Below are positions 46,287 through 57,708 of a stretch of 64,000 nucleotides of DNA, piece by piece. Every line of letters begins with the position of its first letter. Within the stretch, counting starts at the first letter, position 1. The stretch comes from Dactylorhiza incarnata (Eukaryota > Streptophyta > Magnoliopsida > Asparagales > Orchidaceae): contig JAWHQI010000005.1 in the NCBI GenBank assembly GCA_033032865.1, forward strand, positions 7,526,001 to 7,590,000, given 5' to 3'. Under the pieces are notes generated by a model, which did no database searches, was not told the DNA's origin, and saw only the letters and a list, made by a program, of their open reading frames with translations. Made by a program: the position numbers and the translations under genes.

Positions 46287-48250
46287 CTAAGCGACATTCT
46301 CGCCATCAATGTCTGCATCTGGCTCGTCGCCACCATCGTCGCCGCCATCGTCATCAACATCATCGTCATCGTCGTCATCCTCATCCTCGGAATCGTCATC
46401 CTCAGCACCACTGGACGGCGGCGAGGATGCTCGCAAGGGGGAGGTGGACTCCTCGGCGAGCAGCGCCGGGATGATGTCCTCCACCGTCAACTCCATTGCC
46501 GCCGGCTTCAGGAGATCGTCCGCCTTCAGCTGACTCAGGATGACGGTCCCAGTAGCTCGCGCGATCTCTCGACGAACGCGTGGCATATTGTCGTCATGCA
46601 TTCGGATCTGCTTGCCGACCCTAGAGGGGCCCGCCACCGCTGGCTGTTGCTCGGCGGGCCGAGTTTCCAGCTCAGCGATACGAACTTGGGCGGCCTCCAA
46701 GGCCAGCCGAGTGTCATCCAGCTCCTTCTCCAGCTGGGACACCTTTGTCGCCATCTCCACCTCAGCGACCTGCAAAAGCAAGAGAAGACACAAAGTCAGC
46801 AAGTTATTCGGCAAAAGTGGCGACTATCCCAAAGGCGAGTAGCATAGAGAAGCGAGTACCTCATGCTCCTTAGCCTTGAGCCCCATGGCGATCATTTTCT
46901 TAGTACTGATCCGGATCACCTCCTCGTACTCCAGCAACCTCCTCGCCGTCATGTGCGCCAGCTCGGCGGAGCGCAGCAGGGATCACGAGGTCTGGTGTGC
47001 CAAGTACTCGGCAGGTTCCTCCCGCAGCCTCTCAGCGTCCTCGCGACCATAGACGGCATGGAGCACGTCAAAGGCCTCGCCCTGATCCTCCCAGTCCTCT
47101 GACCAGGGCGGAAGGTTGGAGCTCAGAGATACCACATGATCGTCCTCCGACCAGGCGACTAGGCGGCGACCATAGGCGTCCTCACCACGAACACCCAAGT
47201 TGAAATTCGGGTGGGTATAGGGCTCGCCGGCCTCAGAAGGGTCCGCCTTCTTGCCAAGGTCCCGATGAGCGACCTCCTTCTTCTTCCTCGAGGGCTCGGA
47301 GGGCTCGGAGGGCTCGCCCCTCTCCTTCCGCTTCTTCGAAGGCCCAGATCCTTCGCCAATGATCAAGGGCTCATCGCCTCCTGGCGACAAGTCTATGGGC
47401 GAGTAGACCCCTTCCCCGCGAACAAAAGTCCCCGCACCTCCTTGTGTGGAAGCCGTCGCCTTCACCATCGCAGGAAGAAGCTCGCGCGGCAGGACATGGA
47501 CTGCTGCAGCAAGAAGAGTAATAAGTCCAGTTAGTCGCCAAGATGAAGATGAAGAGCGAGTATCGCGAATACTCGCGCGGTGGATTACCTTCGCCTGCGA
47601 AAACCTCAGCGAGTTCATCTACTCGCCTTCTCCAGTGCACCACATCAAGGCGGCGACCTTTGAAAGCCTCGAGCAGCTTCTCGCCACCCTCGCTTAGGGA
47701 GGAAACCCCGAAGACGCTCTCCGGTGGCTGGAAGGACTTGTCAGGGACGGCTTGAAAGTCGCCAGCGATGACGACTATTCGCTCTCCCCCAGCGATGATT
47801 CTTGTTGGCGGTGCCGGCCAGCGTGCAGACGTGGCTGCAGAGGAAGACGACGCCCTCGCCAGTCGCCATAAAATGGAATACTCGCCTAAAGACCGACAGG
47901 TCGAAGGCTATTCCCTGGTCGCGCAGGTAGCAGAGGAAGCCCACGATCATCGCCACCCCATTGGGGTTGATCTGGGCAGGGACTATCCCAAAGTAACGGA
48001 GTATCTGGGAGAACTCCGTCCACAATGGTTGTCGCAAGCCCACCTCGAAGTGGCGAATAGGGATCACCCGCTCATTAGTCAAAACGGTGTTTAGTCGCTC
48101 GCTCTGGCGAGGAAGCCTCGCGACATACCCTGGCGGGAGATACTTCGCCCTGATGACCTCCAACTCTTTCTCAGTCGTGACTGCCTTCTTGAAGATGGTC
48201 GCCGCAAAATTCTTGGCGTGATTGGCACGCCGGATGGTCTCGTCAGTCAT
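46287..48250 (-). pseudogene. Antisense gene B of element G (putative gypsy-type transposon domain)
   Basis: Minus strand, three exons: 48250-47589, 47503-46860, 46769-46287, with GT-AG introns of 85 and 90 nt. Exon phases fit if one extra base in the C5 run 47786-47790 (G-run in sense) is discounted. A TGA at 46983-46981 (CGA likely) is the only other break. Ancestral length would be about 595 aa. Exon 1 has IPIRHFEVGLRQPLWTEF and INPNGVAMIVGFLCYL, resembling the Pfam family called putative gypsy type transposon. Exon 2 has a KKRKERGEPSE basic tract; exon 3 a coiled coil (VSQLEKELDDTRLALEAA) and a run of Asp/Glu. The function is unknown. A TATA box lies at 48384. Confidence 0.8.
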
Positions 48251-48697
48251 CTTTTGAAAGGAAGGAAAGAAAGGCGAGTATCAAAGAAGAGAAGGGAAAA
48301 GTGAGACGGAGGATACTCGCGCAAGAGTTCGGAACTCGCCAAAGCGTAATTAAGACTCACCCACCCCCCCCCCCCCTATTTATAGTGGTCAGGTAGCTTG
48401 GCGTATCGAGCACGACGGCGCGATCGGGAATAAGGGGGTGGCGAGTATCAATTTATAATCGCCAATAGCAACAAGCTCGCCATGCCTAAGGCGACGCGCA
48501 GACAATACTCGCTAAGGTAAAAGAAGATAGAAAAAATCAAGAAAATCATCGCAGAACAAGAAAGCAGAAGCAAGTAATAAAAGGCGAGTTTTTGATACTC
48601 GCCGAATAAATATTAAATCAATAGTTCAAGCAGTACAGGGATACTCGCCAAAAGGCGCCATAACCTAGAAAGAAGAAAAATAAAGAAAAAGCAACAT
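48251..48697 (-). promoter_or_regulatory. Region between antisense genes A and B, with the gene B promoter
   Basis: Minus-strand TATAAATA at 48384-48377, 130 nt before the gene B ATG. Upstream are words GGCGAGTAT, ATACTCGCC and GATACTCGCC (48590-48650) and GCGAGTATTGT (48500). A 14-base C-run lies at 48363-48376. The end of gene A and the start of gene B must both be set in this 450 bp. Confidence 0.7.
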
Positions 48698-50347
48698 CTA
48701 GGGAGGAGCTTGCAAGTTCGCCTGAGTGTCTGGCTGTTGAGGTTGCCACCCGACCCATCCCAAGCCACGAGCTCGCCTGAAATGCTCGGAAGCCACAGAC
48801 ATCGCGTCCTCGCCCTGACGTAGCTGGTCTTCGATCCTCGCCAGCCGACCAACCGAGCCCATGCTCGCGCGCATCCCCACCAGCTCGTCATGGTGCAGTT
48901 GTTGGCGATGTTCGATTCTCCCAAGTCTGCGCTCAAGCTCGTTGACCGACTGAAGGCGAGATTCCGTAGCGACCAGCCGAGTATCGAACTCTTCCAGTCG
49001 AGAAACCCGTGCCTCCAACTCAGCCAGGCGACGATGAGCATCGCTGCTCGCCAGACGCTCTATGCGCGACTCCACTGCAGTCAAACGACGGTGAGCATCA
49101 ATGCTCGCCAAGCGCTCAACCCGCGATTCGACATCAGTCAGGCGGCGATGAGGCTCGCAGATCGCCAAGCGCTCCAACTTGGACTCCAGCTCCAGGATCG
49201 CGCGAGTAGCCCTCTCCTGGTACTCGCGAGATGGAAGCCCGACCGCGTCGATCAAAGCTCCTATGGGAGTATGAGCGCGAGCTGCGAAGAGGGCAAAAAT
49301 ATCAGAGCTTTGATGATTGAAGGAACCAAGTGAAGATAGTGGCGACTATCATGAATGGCGACCAAATACCTGGTCGAGGACTACGAGAGCGATGGCGAGG
49401 AGAGCCCCTGCCTCGCTGGGGAGACGTGCTATGATGATGATCGCCTCGCCGAGCAGGATGGGATCCAGCCGTCTGATCCCGGCTAGGAGGCGCGTTCTCA
49501 CGACCGCGACCATCGCCTGGTCGTCCTCCTCCCCTTGGAGGAAAGAAGCCCGAGGAGCCCCCAGTCCCGCCACGGCGCGAGGACTCACCCTGATGAGTAG
49601 AAGGCGCAGTAGAAGTCGAAGGGCGCTGATCGCCCTGAAGAATATCGGAAGGAAGGAACGGAGGAGGTGGCGGAAGCCCGCCTACAGGCAGCTGCGAGCT
49701 ACTCGCTGTCCCCACAGACTGAAGAGGCGGTGGCGGTGGAGGCGGAAGCACGATGCCCGCCAAAGGAGCACGTCGCTCGCTCATCGGCCTCTTCTCCAGC
49801 GAGGAGCTGTGAAGAACTCGCCCTGAGCGACCTCCACCCCTAGGCGAGATCATAGGCGACGATCTCAGAGGAGGTGCGGCTACAGGCTCCTCCTGCGCAC
49901 CAATGGTGGAAGAATCTGCGAGCATAGAAGAAATATTCAACAACCCGGACCAAGTCGAGGTCAGTTAAAAAAGGTGGCGAGTAGATTATTCGCACCTCGC
50001 ACGGAAGCGAGATTCTCCAACGGATTCTGGGCCAAGCTCTCAGGAGCGCTCGCCCCCTCGGCGACATTAGGAGCAGGAAGATCAGCGGCCGGCGAGTCGC
50101 CCTCATTGGAGAGCCCCAGGTCGTCCAGCAGCTGCTGGTGTTGGTCGCCCAAAGGAGCAGCGACCTCTTCCTCGGTGGCTTTCTTCTTCTCCTTCTTCTT
50201 CTTCTTCTGGGCGAGCCTCTTCCTCTTCCTGGAAGATGGAAGGTCGCCAGATGCGGGATCCAGGTGAGGAGGAAGCGAAGAACCATCAAAAAGGCCGACA
50301 AGACCAGCCATGGCCGCCTTAGCCTCGGCAGCATAGTCGCGCACCAT
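48698..50347 (-). CDS. Antisense gene A of element G, intact three-exon gene
   Basis: Minus strand exons 50347-49996, 49915-49370 and 49281-48698 give 1482 nt with no stop until the end: 493 aa. Introns of 80 and 88 nt have GT-AG borders and both are phase 1, which fits exactly. I chose the ATG at 50347 because a TATA box lies 48 nt upstream; an in-frame ATG at 50500 is upstream of the TATA. Exon 1 has a basic nuclear-signal-like tract (RKRKRLAQKKKKKEKKK). Exon 2 is rich in Pro, Gly and Arg (PPPPPPPLQS, SPRHRSRSPRP). Exon 3 is a coiled coil of repeated RLAS-DAHRRL units. No enzyme motif is seen; the role is unknown. Confidence 0.8.
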
Positions 50348-50394
50348 CTTGAGCGAGTTCAGAAAAGACGTGCCATCAAAGACCCCTGCCCCTC

Positions 50395-50451
50395 TATTTA
50401 TAGAGCTCGAGCGTCGGCCAGCGAGATGGCGAGTATAGGCCAATACTCGCC
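50395..50451 (-). promoter_or_regulatory. Promoter of antisense gene A: TATA plus word hairpin
   Basis: Minus-strand TATAAATA at 50402-50395 followed by GAGGGGCAGGGG. About 26 bp upstream (50428-50451) are GGCGAGTAT and ATACTCGCC as an inverted pair with a 6-base spacer. Confidence 0.72.
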
Positions 50452-50528
50452 AAACAGGGAAGCTCGTCGAATGAAGGGTTGGATGATTCTTTCCGAGCAA
50501 CTACGTTACTCGCAAAGAGCGGGGATTG

Positions 50529-51193
50529 TGTACAACCCTCATTCTCCGAGGGTGGACCCCCCCCCCCCCCCCCCCCCCCAAGGCCACGTAGGCAGAAGTC
50601 AAAGTCAAAGAGGTCAACACAGAGCCCGGCAGTTCAAGGCAGAGAAGAGAAGGCCTCGACGAGTATACAGGCAATACTCGCCAGATTGGCGAGTATGGAA
50701 CAGAAGACCTGGCGACTATTGGTCCGGCGTGTGCGAGCAGCACCCAATACTCGCCAGTGGGCGACTATGGCAGGATACTCGCCGAGTAACCCATAGTCGC
50801 CAGGTTGGGGGGCTGGGCTATAAAACCCCCCCTACCCCTTGGTTTTCCTATAAATAGGACCCCAGGGGTACTTGGATTGGCACCTGGACTTGAGCTTTCG
50901 AAACCCTGCTCTTGCATTCTAGAATCTGTCGCACTTGGTCGCTACTCCCGGTACTAGCCAAGTCGGTGCCTTCCTCGTACCTTGCTCGACCATTCTTTGG
51001 TCTTGGAGGGGAAGTCTCTTCGGAGCTTCTGGGTACGTGGTGGGACCTCCCTGCCGCAGCACCTGGGGTCCTGTTTGTTGCTCTTCTAGCTTCTTCGTCG
51101 TTGCCAGCCAAGCCATCTCGTCGGGCTGCTGGGCGAGTAGCCTCCGTCTGCATCGGTCCGAATCTTGAGGTCAGGATTTCCCTGGCGTCAACA
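50529..51193 (+). repeat. 3' LTR of element G
   Basis: TGTACAACC to CGTCAACA, almost identical to 38615-39275. The word hairpin is at 50674-50696 and TATA at 50849-50856. CTTAT follows at 51194-51198. Confidence 0.95.
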
Positions 51194-51198
51194 CTTAT
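51194..51198. other. Right target-site duplication of G (CTTAT)
   Basis: Pairs with 38610-38614. Confidence 0.95.
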
Positions 51199-52326
51199 GA
51201 TATTTGGAATCAATTAGAAGTTACTCATGAAGGTACATCTCAGGTAAAAGATGCAAAGCTATTCCAACTGGAGTCTGAATATGAAAAATTTAGGATGGAT
51301 ACCGAAGAGGACATCAACTCGATGTACACTCGCTTCACCAAGATCGTTAACGCTTCAAAAGCACTTGGAAAGATCTACTCAGACGGGGACTTGGTCAGGA
51401 AAATTCTTCGCTCCCTACCTCCAAGGTTCAATCCAAAGGTGACGGCCATCTCAGAGTCGCACAACCTAAGAACGCTCTAGATCGAGAACCTTATTGGTAA
51501 TCTCAAAACCCATGAGGTAGAACTCCAGATTCAACACGATGAATACAACAAAGAGCCAAAGAAAAAGGCGTTGGCACTAAAATCAAAGAAGGAGTGCATC
51601 GAAGATGATGATGAAGATGAAGAAGGGCTCCTGGTGAAGAACTTCAGGATGTTCATTAGGAATCCGGAGAGGAGGAACACCTTCCGAAAATACTTCCAAA
51701 GGGATGCTCGACGAAAAGGATCTTCCTCTTCATCAAAGAAAGAAAAAGGAAGCGAAGACGAAGGAGAAAGACCACCACCGGAGTGCTACCACTGCAGAAA
51801 GACCGGGCACATTCGGAGCCAGTGCCTGAAGTATCAAAAGGAGCAAAAAGAACAATACAAAACAAAGGAGAAAAAGAAAGTACTGAAAGCCGCAACTTGG
51901 GATGATTCTTCCTCTGAAGAATCAAGCGAATCTGAGTCAAGCAGCGAGGAGGAAGCAAACTTATGCTTAATGGAAAAAAGCAATGATGATTACACCAGTG
52001 TTCTTAGCGACACTGAGGTAACTCCTCCCACCTTCGAAGAACTTTCTGATGAATTTGTTCAAACTTGCAAATCCTATGATAAAAGTATAAAAGATAATAT
52101 TATTTTAAATCGTGAAAATGAATCTATCATCAAAGAAAATCATAAGCTTACTAAAAAATTGATTTCCCTTGAAAAGAGAAAGGTTTCATGTCAAGAGTGT
52201 GAGCACTCTTTATGTAAAGCAAAAGAACTTGAAGTTTCTCTTTCTAAGGCCCTCTCACAAATCAAACTATTGCAAAAGAAAAGGGGACTTAGAGAGAAAA
52301 CTAAAAACCTCTCTCTTACAAATTGA
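51199..52326 (+). pseudogene. gag: gag of element D, 3' part
   Basis: It resumes after G with IWNQLEVTHEGTSQVKDAK and FRMDTEEDINSMYTRF, the copia gag core (Retrotran_gag_2/UBN2 type). One TAG at 51478-51480 (CAG expected) interrupts it. The zinc knuckle CYHCRKTGHIRSQC is complete (51784-51825). After it come a Ser/Glu-rich linker and a coiled-coil-like stretch. The frame shifts by one base near 52290, after which the polyprotein continues in the frame of 52169-53674. Confidence 0.87.
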
Positions 52327-55300
52327 AAATAACAAAAAAGGTTTTGAAAATAAATGTGTTATGATTGTACAAGAAAATACATCTCTTAAAAAACAAAATC
52401 ATGATCTCAATATGACCATAAAAAAATTTGGAATAGGTCAAAAATCCCTGGACATGATTTTGGGAAACCAATGTTATGGTTCTGGAAAGTTTGGGCTCGG
52501 ATATCAAAATGAGCCCTACCGCCCGGCGCTAGCCACTAACGTCGGCGGTAGCTCAACAGTTAAAAAATCTCCTATTTTTTCTAAAGTTCAAACATCATCC
52601 ATCAAGAGCAATGTAGAAATTCTGAAAAGGGTCTCAACCCCCTTTATTTCGTTTGCAAATTGTCTTAAGTTTGGACACACGTCTAGCTCTTGTAGGAATA
52701 TAAAACAACGATCGTTAAAACAAATCTGGGTACCTAAGAAATCCACTTACTCTATGGGTGGTACCTCTTGGGTATCCAGATCTTTACTCTCATCTACTTT
52801 CTATATTTGCAGGAAGGCTAAGGAAACGGAGGACGTGTGGTACTTGGACTCAGGCTGCTCCAAGCACATGACGGGAAACAAAGCAAAGTTCCTTAGCCTA
52901 GAAAAGAAGAAAGTAGGGATCATAATGTTTGGTGATAACGGTAAAGGAAGAATCATGGGAGTAGGTACAGTGGGTAACGAACCCTTTCTTATCTCAAATG
53001 TTCTTTATGTAAAAGGATTAAAACATAGCTTAATATCTATAAGCCAACCGTGTGATAAAGGATTAGATGTATTATTTGAATCATCCACTAATCTTTGCAA
53101 AATATTTAATCCTAAAACAAAAGATGTGTTACTAACTGCACCTAGAATTCACAATGTTTACATAGTTTCGTTTCATGATCTTTCCAAATCATCTATAAAA
53201 TGTTTTATAACCAAAAATGATGAATTAGAACTATGCCATAGACGTTTAGGTCACGCTAGTACAAAGCTCATTTTAAAACTAGCAAAAAAGGAATTGATTA
53301 GAGGATTGCCTAAATTGAATGGAAATTTATCTTCATTATGTTCTCCATGCCAAAAAGGAAAATTTACAAAATCATCTTTTAAAAGCAAAAACAAAATTTC
53401 TACTTCAAAACCATTGCAATTAATTCATATGGATCTCTTTGGTCCCGTTAGCACCGCAAGTATTGGTGGTAGAATATATACTTTCGTTCTAATAGATGAT
53501 TTCTCGAGATATTGTTGGACTTTATTTCTATCTTCCAAATCTGATGCGTTTTACGAATTCTCAAAATTATGTACTCGTATACAAAATGAACTAGATTTAA
53601 AAATAAAATGCATTCGCTCAGATCATGGAGGAGAATTTTTAATGAAAATTTTAAATCATTTTGTGAAATGTTAGGTATTAAGCATGAGTTCTTCGCTCCA
53701 TGCACACCTCAACAAAATGGTGTTGTAGAAAGAAAGAATAGGACAATCCAAGAACTATCACGCAATATGTTATCTGAATATAAATTACCTAAGTCTTTTT
53801 GGGCCGAAGCCGTAAGCACATCATGCTATGTAATGAATAGAGTCATGCTTCGCCCATCTCTAAATCTCACAACGTATGAACTATATTATCAAAAGAAACC
53901 TAACGTATCATATTTTAAAGTATTTGGTTGTAAATGTTTTATTCTAAATACAAAAGATTCGTTAGGAAAATTTGATGAAAAATGTGATGAAGGAATATTT
54001 CTTGGATACTCTTCAACTAGTAAAGCATATAAAATATTTAACAAAAGAACAAGTAAGGTTGAAGAGTCTATTAATGTAAAATTTGATAAATTTATTGCTT
54101 GTGTAGAGAGACTTCCTACAGGTACAAATGATGAACCCTTGACATTTTTGGAGCACGACGAAGAGGACCTTTCCAAAGAAGAGGAGGTGAAGGCCAAGGA
54201 AGATGAATATGTGCCCCCAAGCATCTTGAACTTCTCAAAAAATCATCCAAAGGAGCTAGTCATTGGGGAACCATCTATTGGGGTAAGAACTCGATCTTCT
54301 CTTCACGAAATGTTTTCAAATATTTGCTTCGTTTCCAAAATTGAATCTAAAAATGTTTCAACCGCTTTAAATGATGAATTTTGGTTTTTTGCTATGAATG
54401 AAAAGTTAGATCACTTTGAAAGAAATAAAGTTTGGAACCTAGTAGAACGCCCATCTAATCATCCTGTTGTTGGTGTAAAATGGATCTTTAAAAATAAATT
54501 AGATGATGAATCTAGGATTACAAGAAATAAAGCTCGCTTAGTCGCTCAAGGTTTTTCTCAAATCGAGGGGGTAGATTTTGAAGAAACTTTTGCAATCGTT
54601 GCTCGCTTAGAATCTATACGAATATTTTTGGCATTTGCGAACTTTAAAAAGATAAAATTACTTCAAATGGATGTTAAAAGTGCTTTCTTAAACGGGTTTA
54701 TAAAATAAGAAGTTTATGTAGAATAACACCCCGGTTTTATAAATGAAAAATTTCCAAATCATGTTTATAAATTAGAAAAAGCGCTTTATGGTTTAAAACA
54801 AGCGCCCCGTGCATGGTATGATAGACTTACATCATTTTTATTAAAGCACGGTTATGTTATGGGAAGTGTCGACAACACACTCTTCATTAAGCATAATAAT
54901 AACGATTTAATTATCTTACAAATATATGTTGATGATATAATTTTTGGAGTCACTAATGAAGAGTTGTGTAATGAAGTAGTCTTAGTAATAAAAAAATGAA
55001 TTTGAAATGAGTCTTGCATGAGAACTATCATATTTTCTTGGTTTTCAAATTTCTCAACGAAATGATGGTATCTTTATTTGCCAAACAAAATATGTTCACG
55101 ATATGCTTAAACGATTTGGCTTTGAAAATTTTAAACAAGCTTCTACTCCTATGAGTGCTCTTTAAAACTAGGAAAAGATGAATCTGGAATTTCCATTGAT
55201 CAAACTTTATATAGAGGAATGATAGGAACTCTTCTTTACTTAAGTGCATCTATACCAGACATAATGTTTGTCGTATGTCTATGTGCTCGCTTTCAAGCCA

Positions 55301-55836
55301 ATCCAAAAGAATCTCATTTAAAAGCGGTAAAACATATTTTTCGTTATCTATTAGGGTCATCTAAATTAGGATTATCGTACCCACACAATGATTCATTTAC
55401 ACTTCACGGCTATTCCGATTTGGATTATGACGGCTGTTCACTAGATCGAAAAAGCACTAGCGGTACTTGTCACTTTTTAGGACCCTCATTAGTTGCTTGG
55501 TCTAGTAGGAAATAATCTTCGGTTGCACTCTCCACCACGGAGGCCGAATACATCGCGCTTGGAAGTTGTTGTGCACAAGCGTTATGGATGAGCCAAACTC
55601 TAGAGGATTTTGGATTTCATCTCAAAAACATTATCCTTAAATGTGACAACAAAAGTGTCATAGACCTTACAAATAATCTCGTACACCACTCTAGATCCAA
55701 ACACATAGATGTTCGCCATCATTTCATTAGGGATCACATTAAGAAAGAGCATGTAAAAGTAAGCTTCATTGGTACGGACTCTCAACTCGCTGACATATTT
55801 ACTAAACCTCTTCCCGATGCAAGATTTTGATTATTA
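52327..55836 (+). pseudogene. pol: pol of element D: protease, integrase, RT, RNase H
   Basis: Protease WYLDSGCSKHMTG (52840) keeps D-S-G. Integrase follows with [34 protein letters not shown] and [10 protein letters not shown], so D, D and E are present. RT has [45 protein letters not shown] and catalytic IYVDDIIFG (54925). RNase H ends with YSDLDYDGCS, STTEAEYIALGS and ADIFTKPLP. Breaks: a one-base change in the T-run at about 53636, stops at 54706, 54724 and 55513, and frame changes near 54990 and 55160. Thus it is inactive but close to full length. Confidence 0.9.
52512..52553 (+). repeat. GCGCTAGC / GGCGGTAGC words in the D gag-protease linker
   Basis: CCTACCGCCCGGCGCTAGCC and GTCGGCGGTAGC encode PYRPALATNVGGS in frame. 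The same words make up the U3 array at 37318-37553. Confidence 0.85.
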
Positions 55837-56850
55837 TGACTTGAGTTAGGTGTCCTAGATCTTTCGAGTTAAAATACATTCATAAACGCAATTATGCAAT
55901 TTTTAACCATCTAAAACATCTCCTAAAATTCTGAAATTTTTGCATGAAACTACTATTGGGACACTTAATCAAGACCAACAATTAAAATTTTCAAAATCAT
56001 CAAAAATCGTGTACTGTTTGTCGCGCTAGCGCTAACGGCGGCGCAAGCGCACCTATCTATTTTTCTGTATTTTTAAAATTTTAAAAAAATCTTAAAAATA
56101 TATTAGTCTATATATACTATTTATTTTTGCACTTCTAACTTTATTTCAATTTTGAAAAATCCAAATACAAAATTACAAAAGCCAAATTACAAAAAATATT
56201 TTTTTTTTCATTTGTTTAAATTCTACTTCTAAATGCAAAATCAAATACAGAAATATAAAACATCAAAATTATCAAAAAAAACTGTATGGACTTTATTGTG
56301 AGAATCAAGCATGTTTTTAAACTATCTTTAGAACATGTACAATGTTCCAATTTATCTTGTCAAACTATTTTGAACATTGTTCTTATCATGCTTTGATATA
56401 TCTATTAATATGTGCATCAATTATATTGTAAAAGTAGTGTAGAACCTTAGCTTAGCATGCCTCTAAGTATGAGTAAATATTTTATGGTTGATAATGATAT
56501 TTCTTCACTCACTTTTTGGCTAAGTCTACTTATGTTTTAATCTAAAGATGCTTGTTTATGTATTGTAATTGTACAATAAATTAAATTTGTACAAGTATCT
56601 TACCTACACTACATTTATTTGCACTATTAAATATAAAGAAAAGTGCTTGTACTTTCAAAATCTAGGTTTGCAAAGCAAGTGTAATCGGAGAACTTTGTAC
56701 AAAACAAAAACATGAAATAAATTGACAAAGTTAACTCCACCAAGCACTACTTGAACCTCCTGATAAGTCTTAATAAGCATTGTGAGGTTGAGCACCTTGG
56801 AAAGATTAGTAAAGTGTCTTGTGCAACCACGTATTCTTAAGTACACCAGA
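55837..56850 (+). other. Non-coding region after pol of element D
   Basis: AT-rich with no ORF of note. A word block CGCGCTAGCGCTAACGG lies at 56019-56035. About 90 bp at 56745-56830 match 14500-14590 of element B'. It ends where the inverted LTR piece of E begins; the 3' LTR of D is not reached. Confidence 0.65.
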
Positions 56851-57410
56851 TCAAATCTTGATAATGAATAAGTCCAAATGATAGAATAGAAAGGAATAAT
56901 AAAAGGAAAGATCAAATCTCCAAATGATAGAATAGATCCGTTGTTGAATAGGTCGATCTGAGTTCAGAGAAAATAGATAACTGATCCCTCATAGATTGTC
57001 AAGCTGGAGAAGAAATTCGTCGAGCAGAAAACTGAGTTTGTCGAGCTGAGAGTTGAGTTTGTCGAACTGAATTAATCATCGAACACAAACTGGAGTTCGT
57101 CGAACTGAATCTGGAGTTCGTCGATCTGAGATGAAATCTGCTAAACTGGCTTGAGGATTGAATTCGTCGAGCTGAGAGGCAAGATCATCGAATTGAAGCA
57201 TGATATTCGTTGAACGCAGAGAGGAGTTCGTCGATCTCAAACTGGAGTTCGTCGAACTGAAGACAAAATCTGTAGAGCTGGATGGAAGACTGAAATCGTC
57301 GAGCTGTAGAGCAAGTTCGTCAAACTGAAGCATGACCCTTAGACTATACAATGGGGTCAACTTGAGTCCTAGTCACAGATAGTGATCCTAGCCCAAATCT
57401 AGTCATTCGT
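56850..57410 (-). repeat. Inverted partial LTR of the E/F family
   Basis: Its reverse complement matches parts of 60565-61080: GGATCACTATCTGTGACTAG, GTATAGTCTAAGGGTCA, and many TCGACGAACTC words. The order of sub-blocks differs from the LTR at 60544, so it is a diverged or rearranged copy. Possibly it is the 3' LTR of minus-strand element F. Confidence 0.65.
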
Positions 57411-57708
57411 CGAACGGAGATCGACGAGGCCTATTAGCTTCAGAGATCGGCGAAGTCAGCTCGATCGTCGAACTGGGATCGATGACAATTTACTTTTCGT
57501 CGAATGCAGTTTGATGAAGCCTAAGACTCTTCGACTTCTGATTTTATTAGGTTTAGCCGACCTCGGTTCCACGAATTTTTGCGCCTTCTCCGATCTCTTT
57601 CCTTATAATCAAATTTTGATTCTTTTTCGTCTTTGCGCCTACAGAACTTGCTCTTGTTTTTCCCTCCAATTCCCTTGCACTTGATCTCTCTTTCTCTTGC
57701 AGGTAGCA
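57411..57708 (+). other. Leader before the env-like ORF
   Basis: TTCGTCGAA-type words continue to 57530. Then a pyrimidine-rich stretch ends TTTCTCTTGCAG at 57702, a good splice acceptor, 7 bases before the ATG at 57709. In SIRE elements the env-like ORF is thought to be expressed from a spliced RNA, so this fits. Confidence 0.5.

Larger units (their letters stand above)
38615..51193 (+). mobile_element. Element G: nearly complete Tat-like gypsy element with two antisense genes
   Basis: 12,579 bp. LTRs of 661 and 665 bp, gag-protease, pol with RT, RNase H, a second RNase H and integrase without a chromodomain, then 5.8 kb holding two antisense genes. The double RNase H is the mark of the Tat lineage; antisense extra ORFs after pol are known in several Tat elements. 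The LTRs differ by 8 substitutions (7 transitions) plus C-run length. It is the youngest insertion that can be dated here. Confidence 0.93.
37161..56850 (+). mobile_element. Element D: SIRE-like Ty1/copia element, interrupted by G
   Basis: 5' LTR, Met-tRNA primer site, gag, protease, integrase, RT and RNase H follow in copia order. Element G splits gag. After pol there is about 1 kb of non-coding sequence, broken near 56850 by the E/F complex. The 3' LTR is not in the window; it may lie beyond 64000. The left target flank is ACTAT. Confidence 0.87.

Noticed and set aside
46309..46533. Plus-strand Ser-rich ORF and 48890-49333 plus-strand ORF in G
   Set aside because: They are the complements of the Asp/Glu-rich exon of gene B and the coiled-coil exon of gene A; the minus strand has the splice and TATA evidence.
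50348..50500. Upstream in-frame ATG at 50500 as the start of antisense gene A
   Set aside because: It is upstream of the TATA box at 50402-50395 and within word-rich DNA, so a transcript from that promoter would not include it.
55837..56850. Search for the 3' LTR of D directly after pol
   Set aside because: No TGTTGGAAAATTATC start or other match to 37161-38244 was found before the E/F complex.
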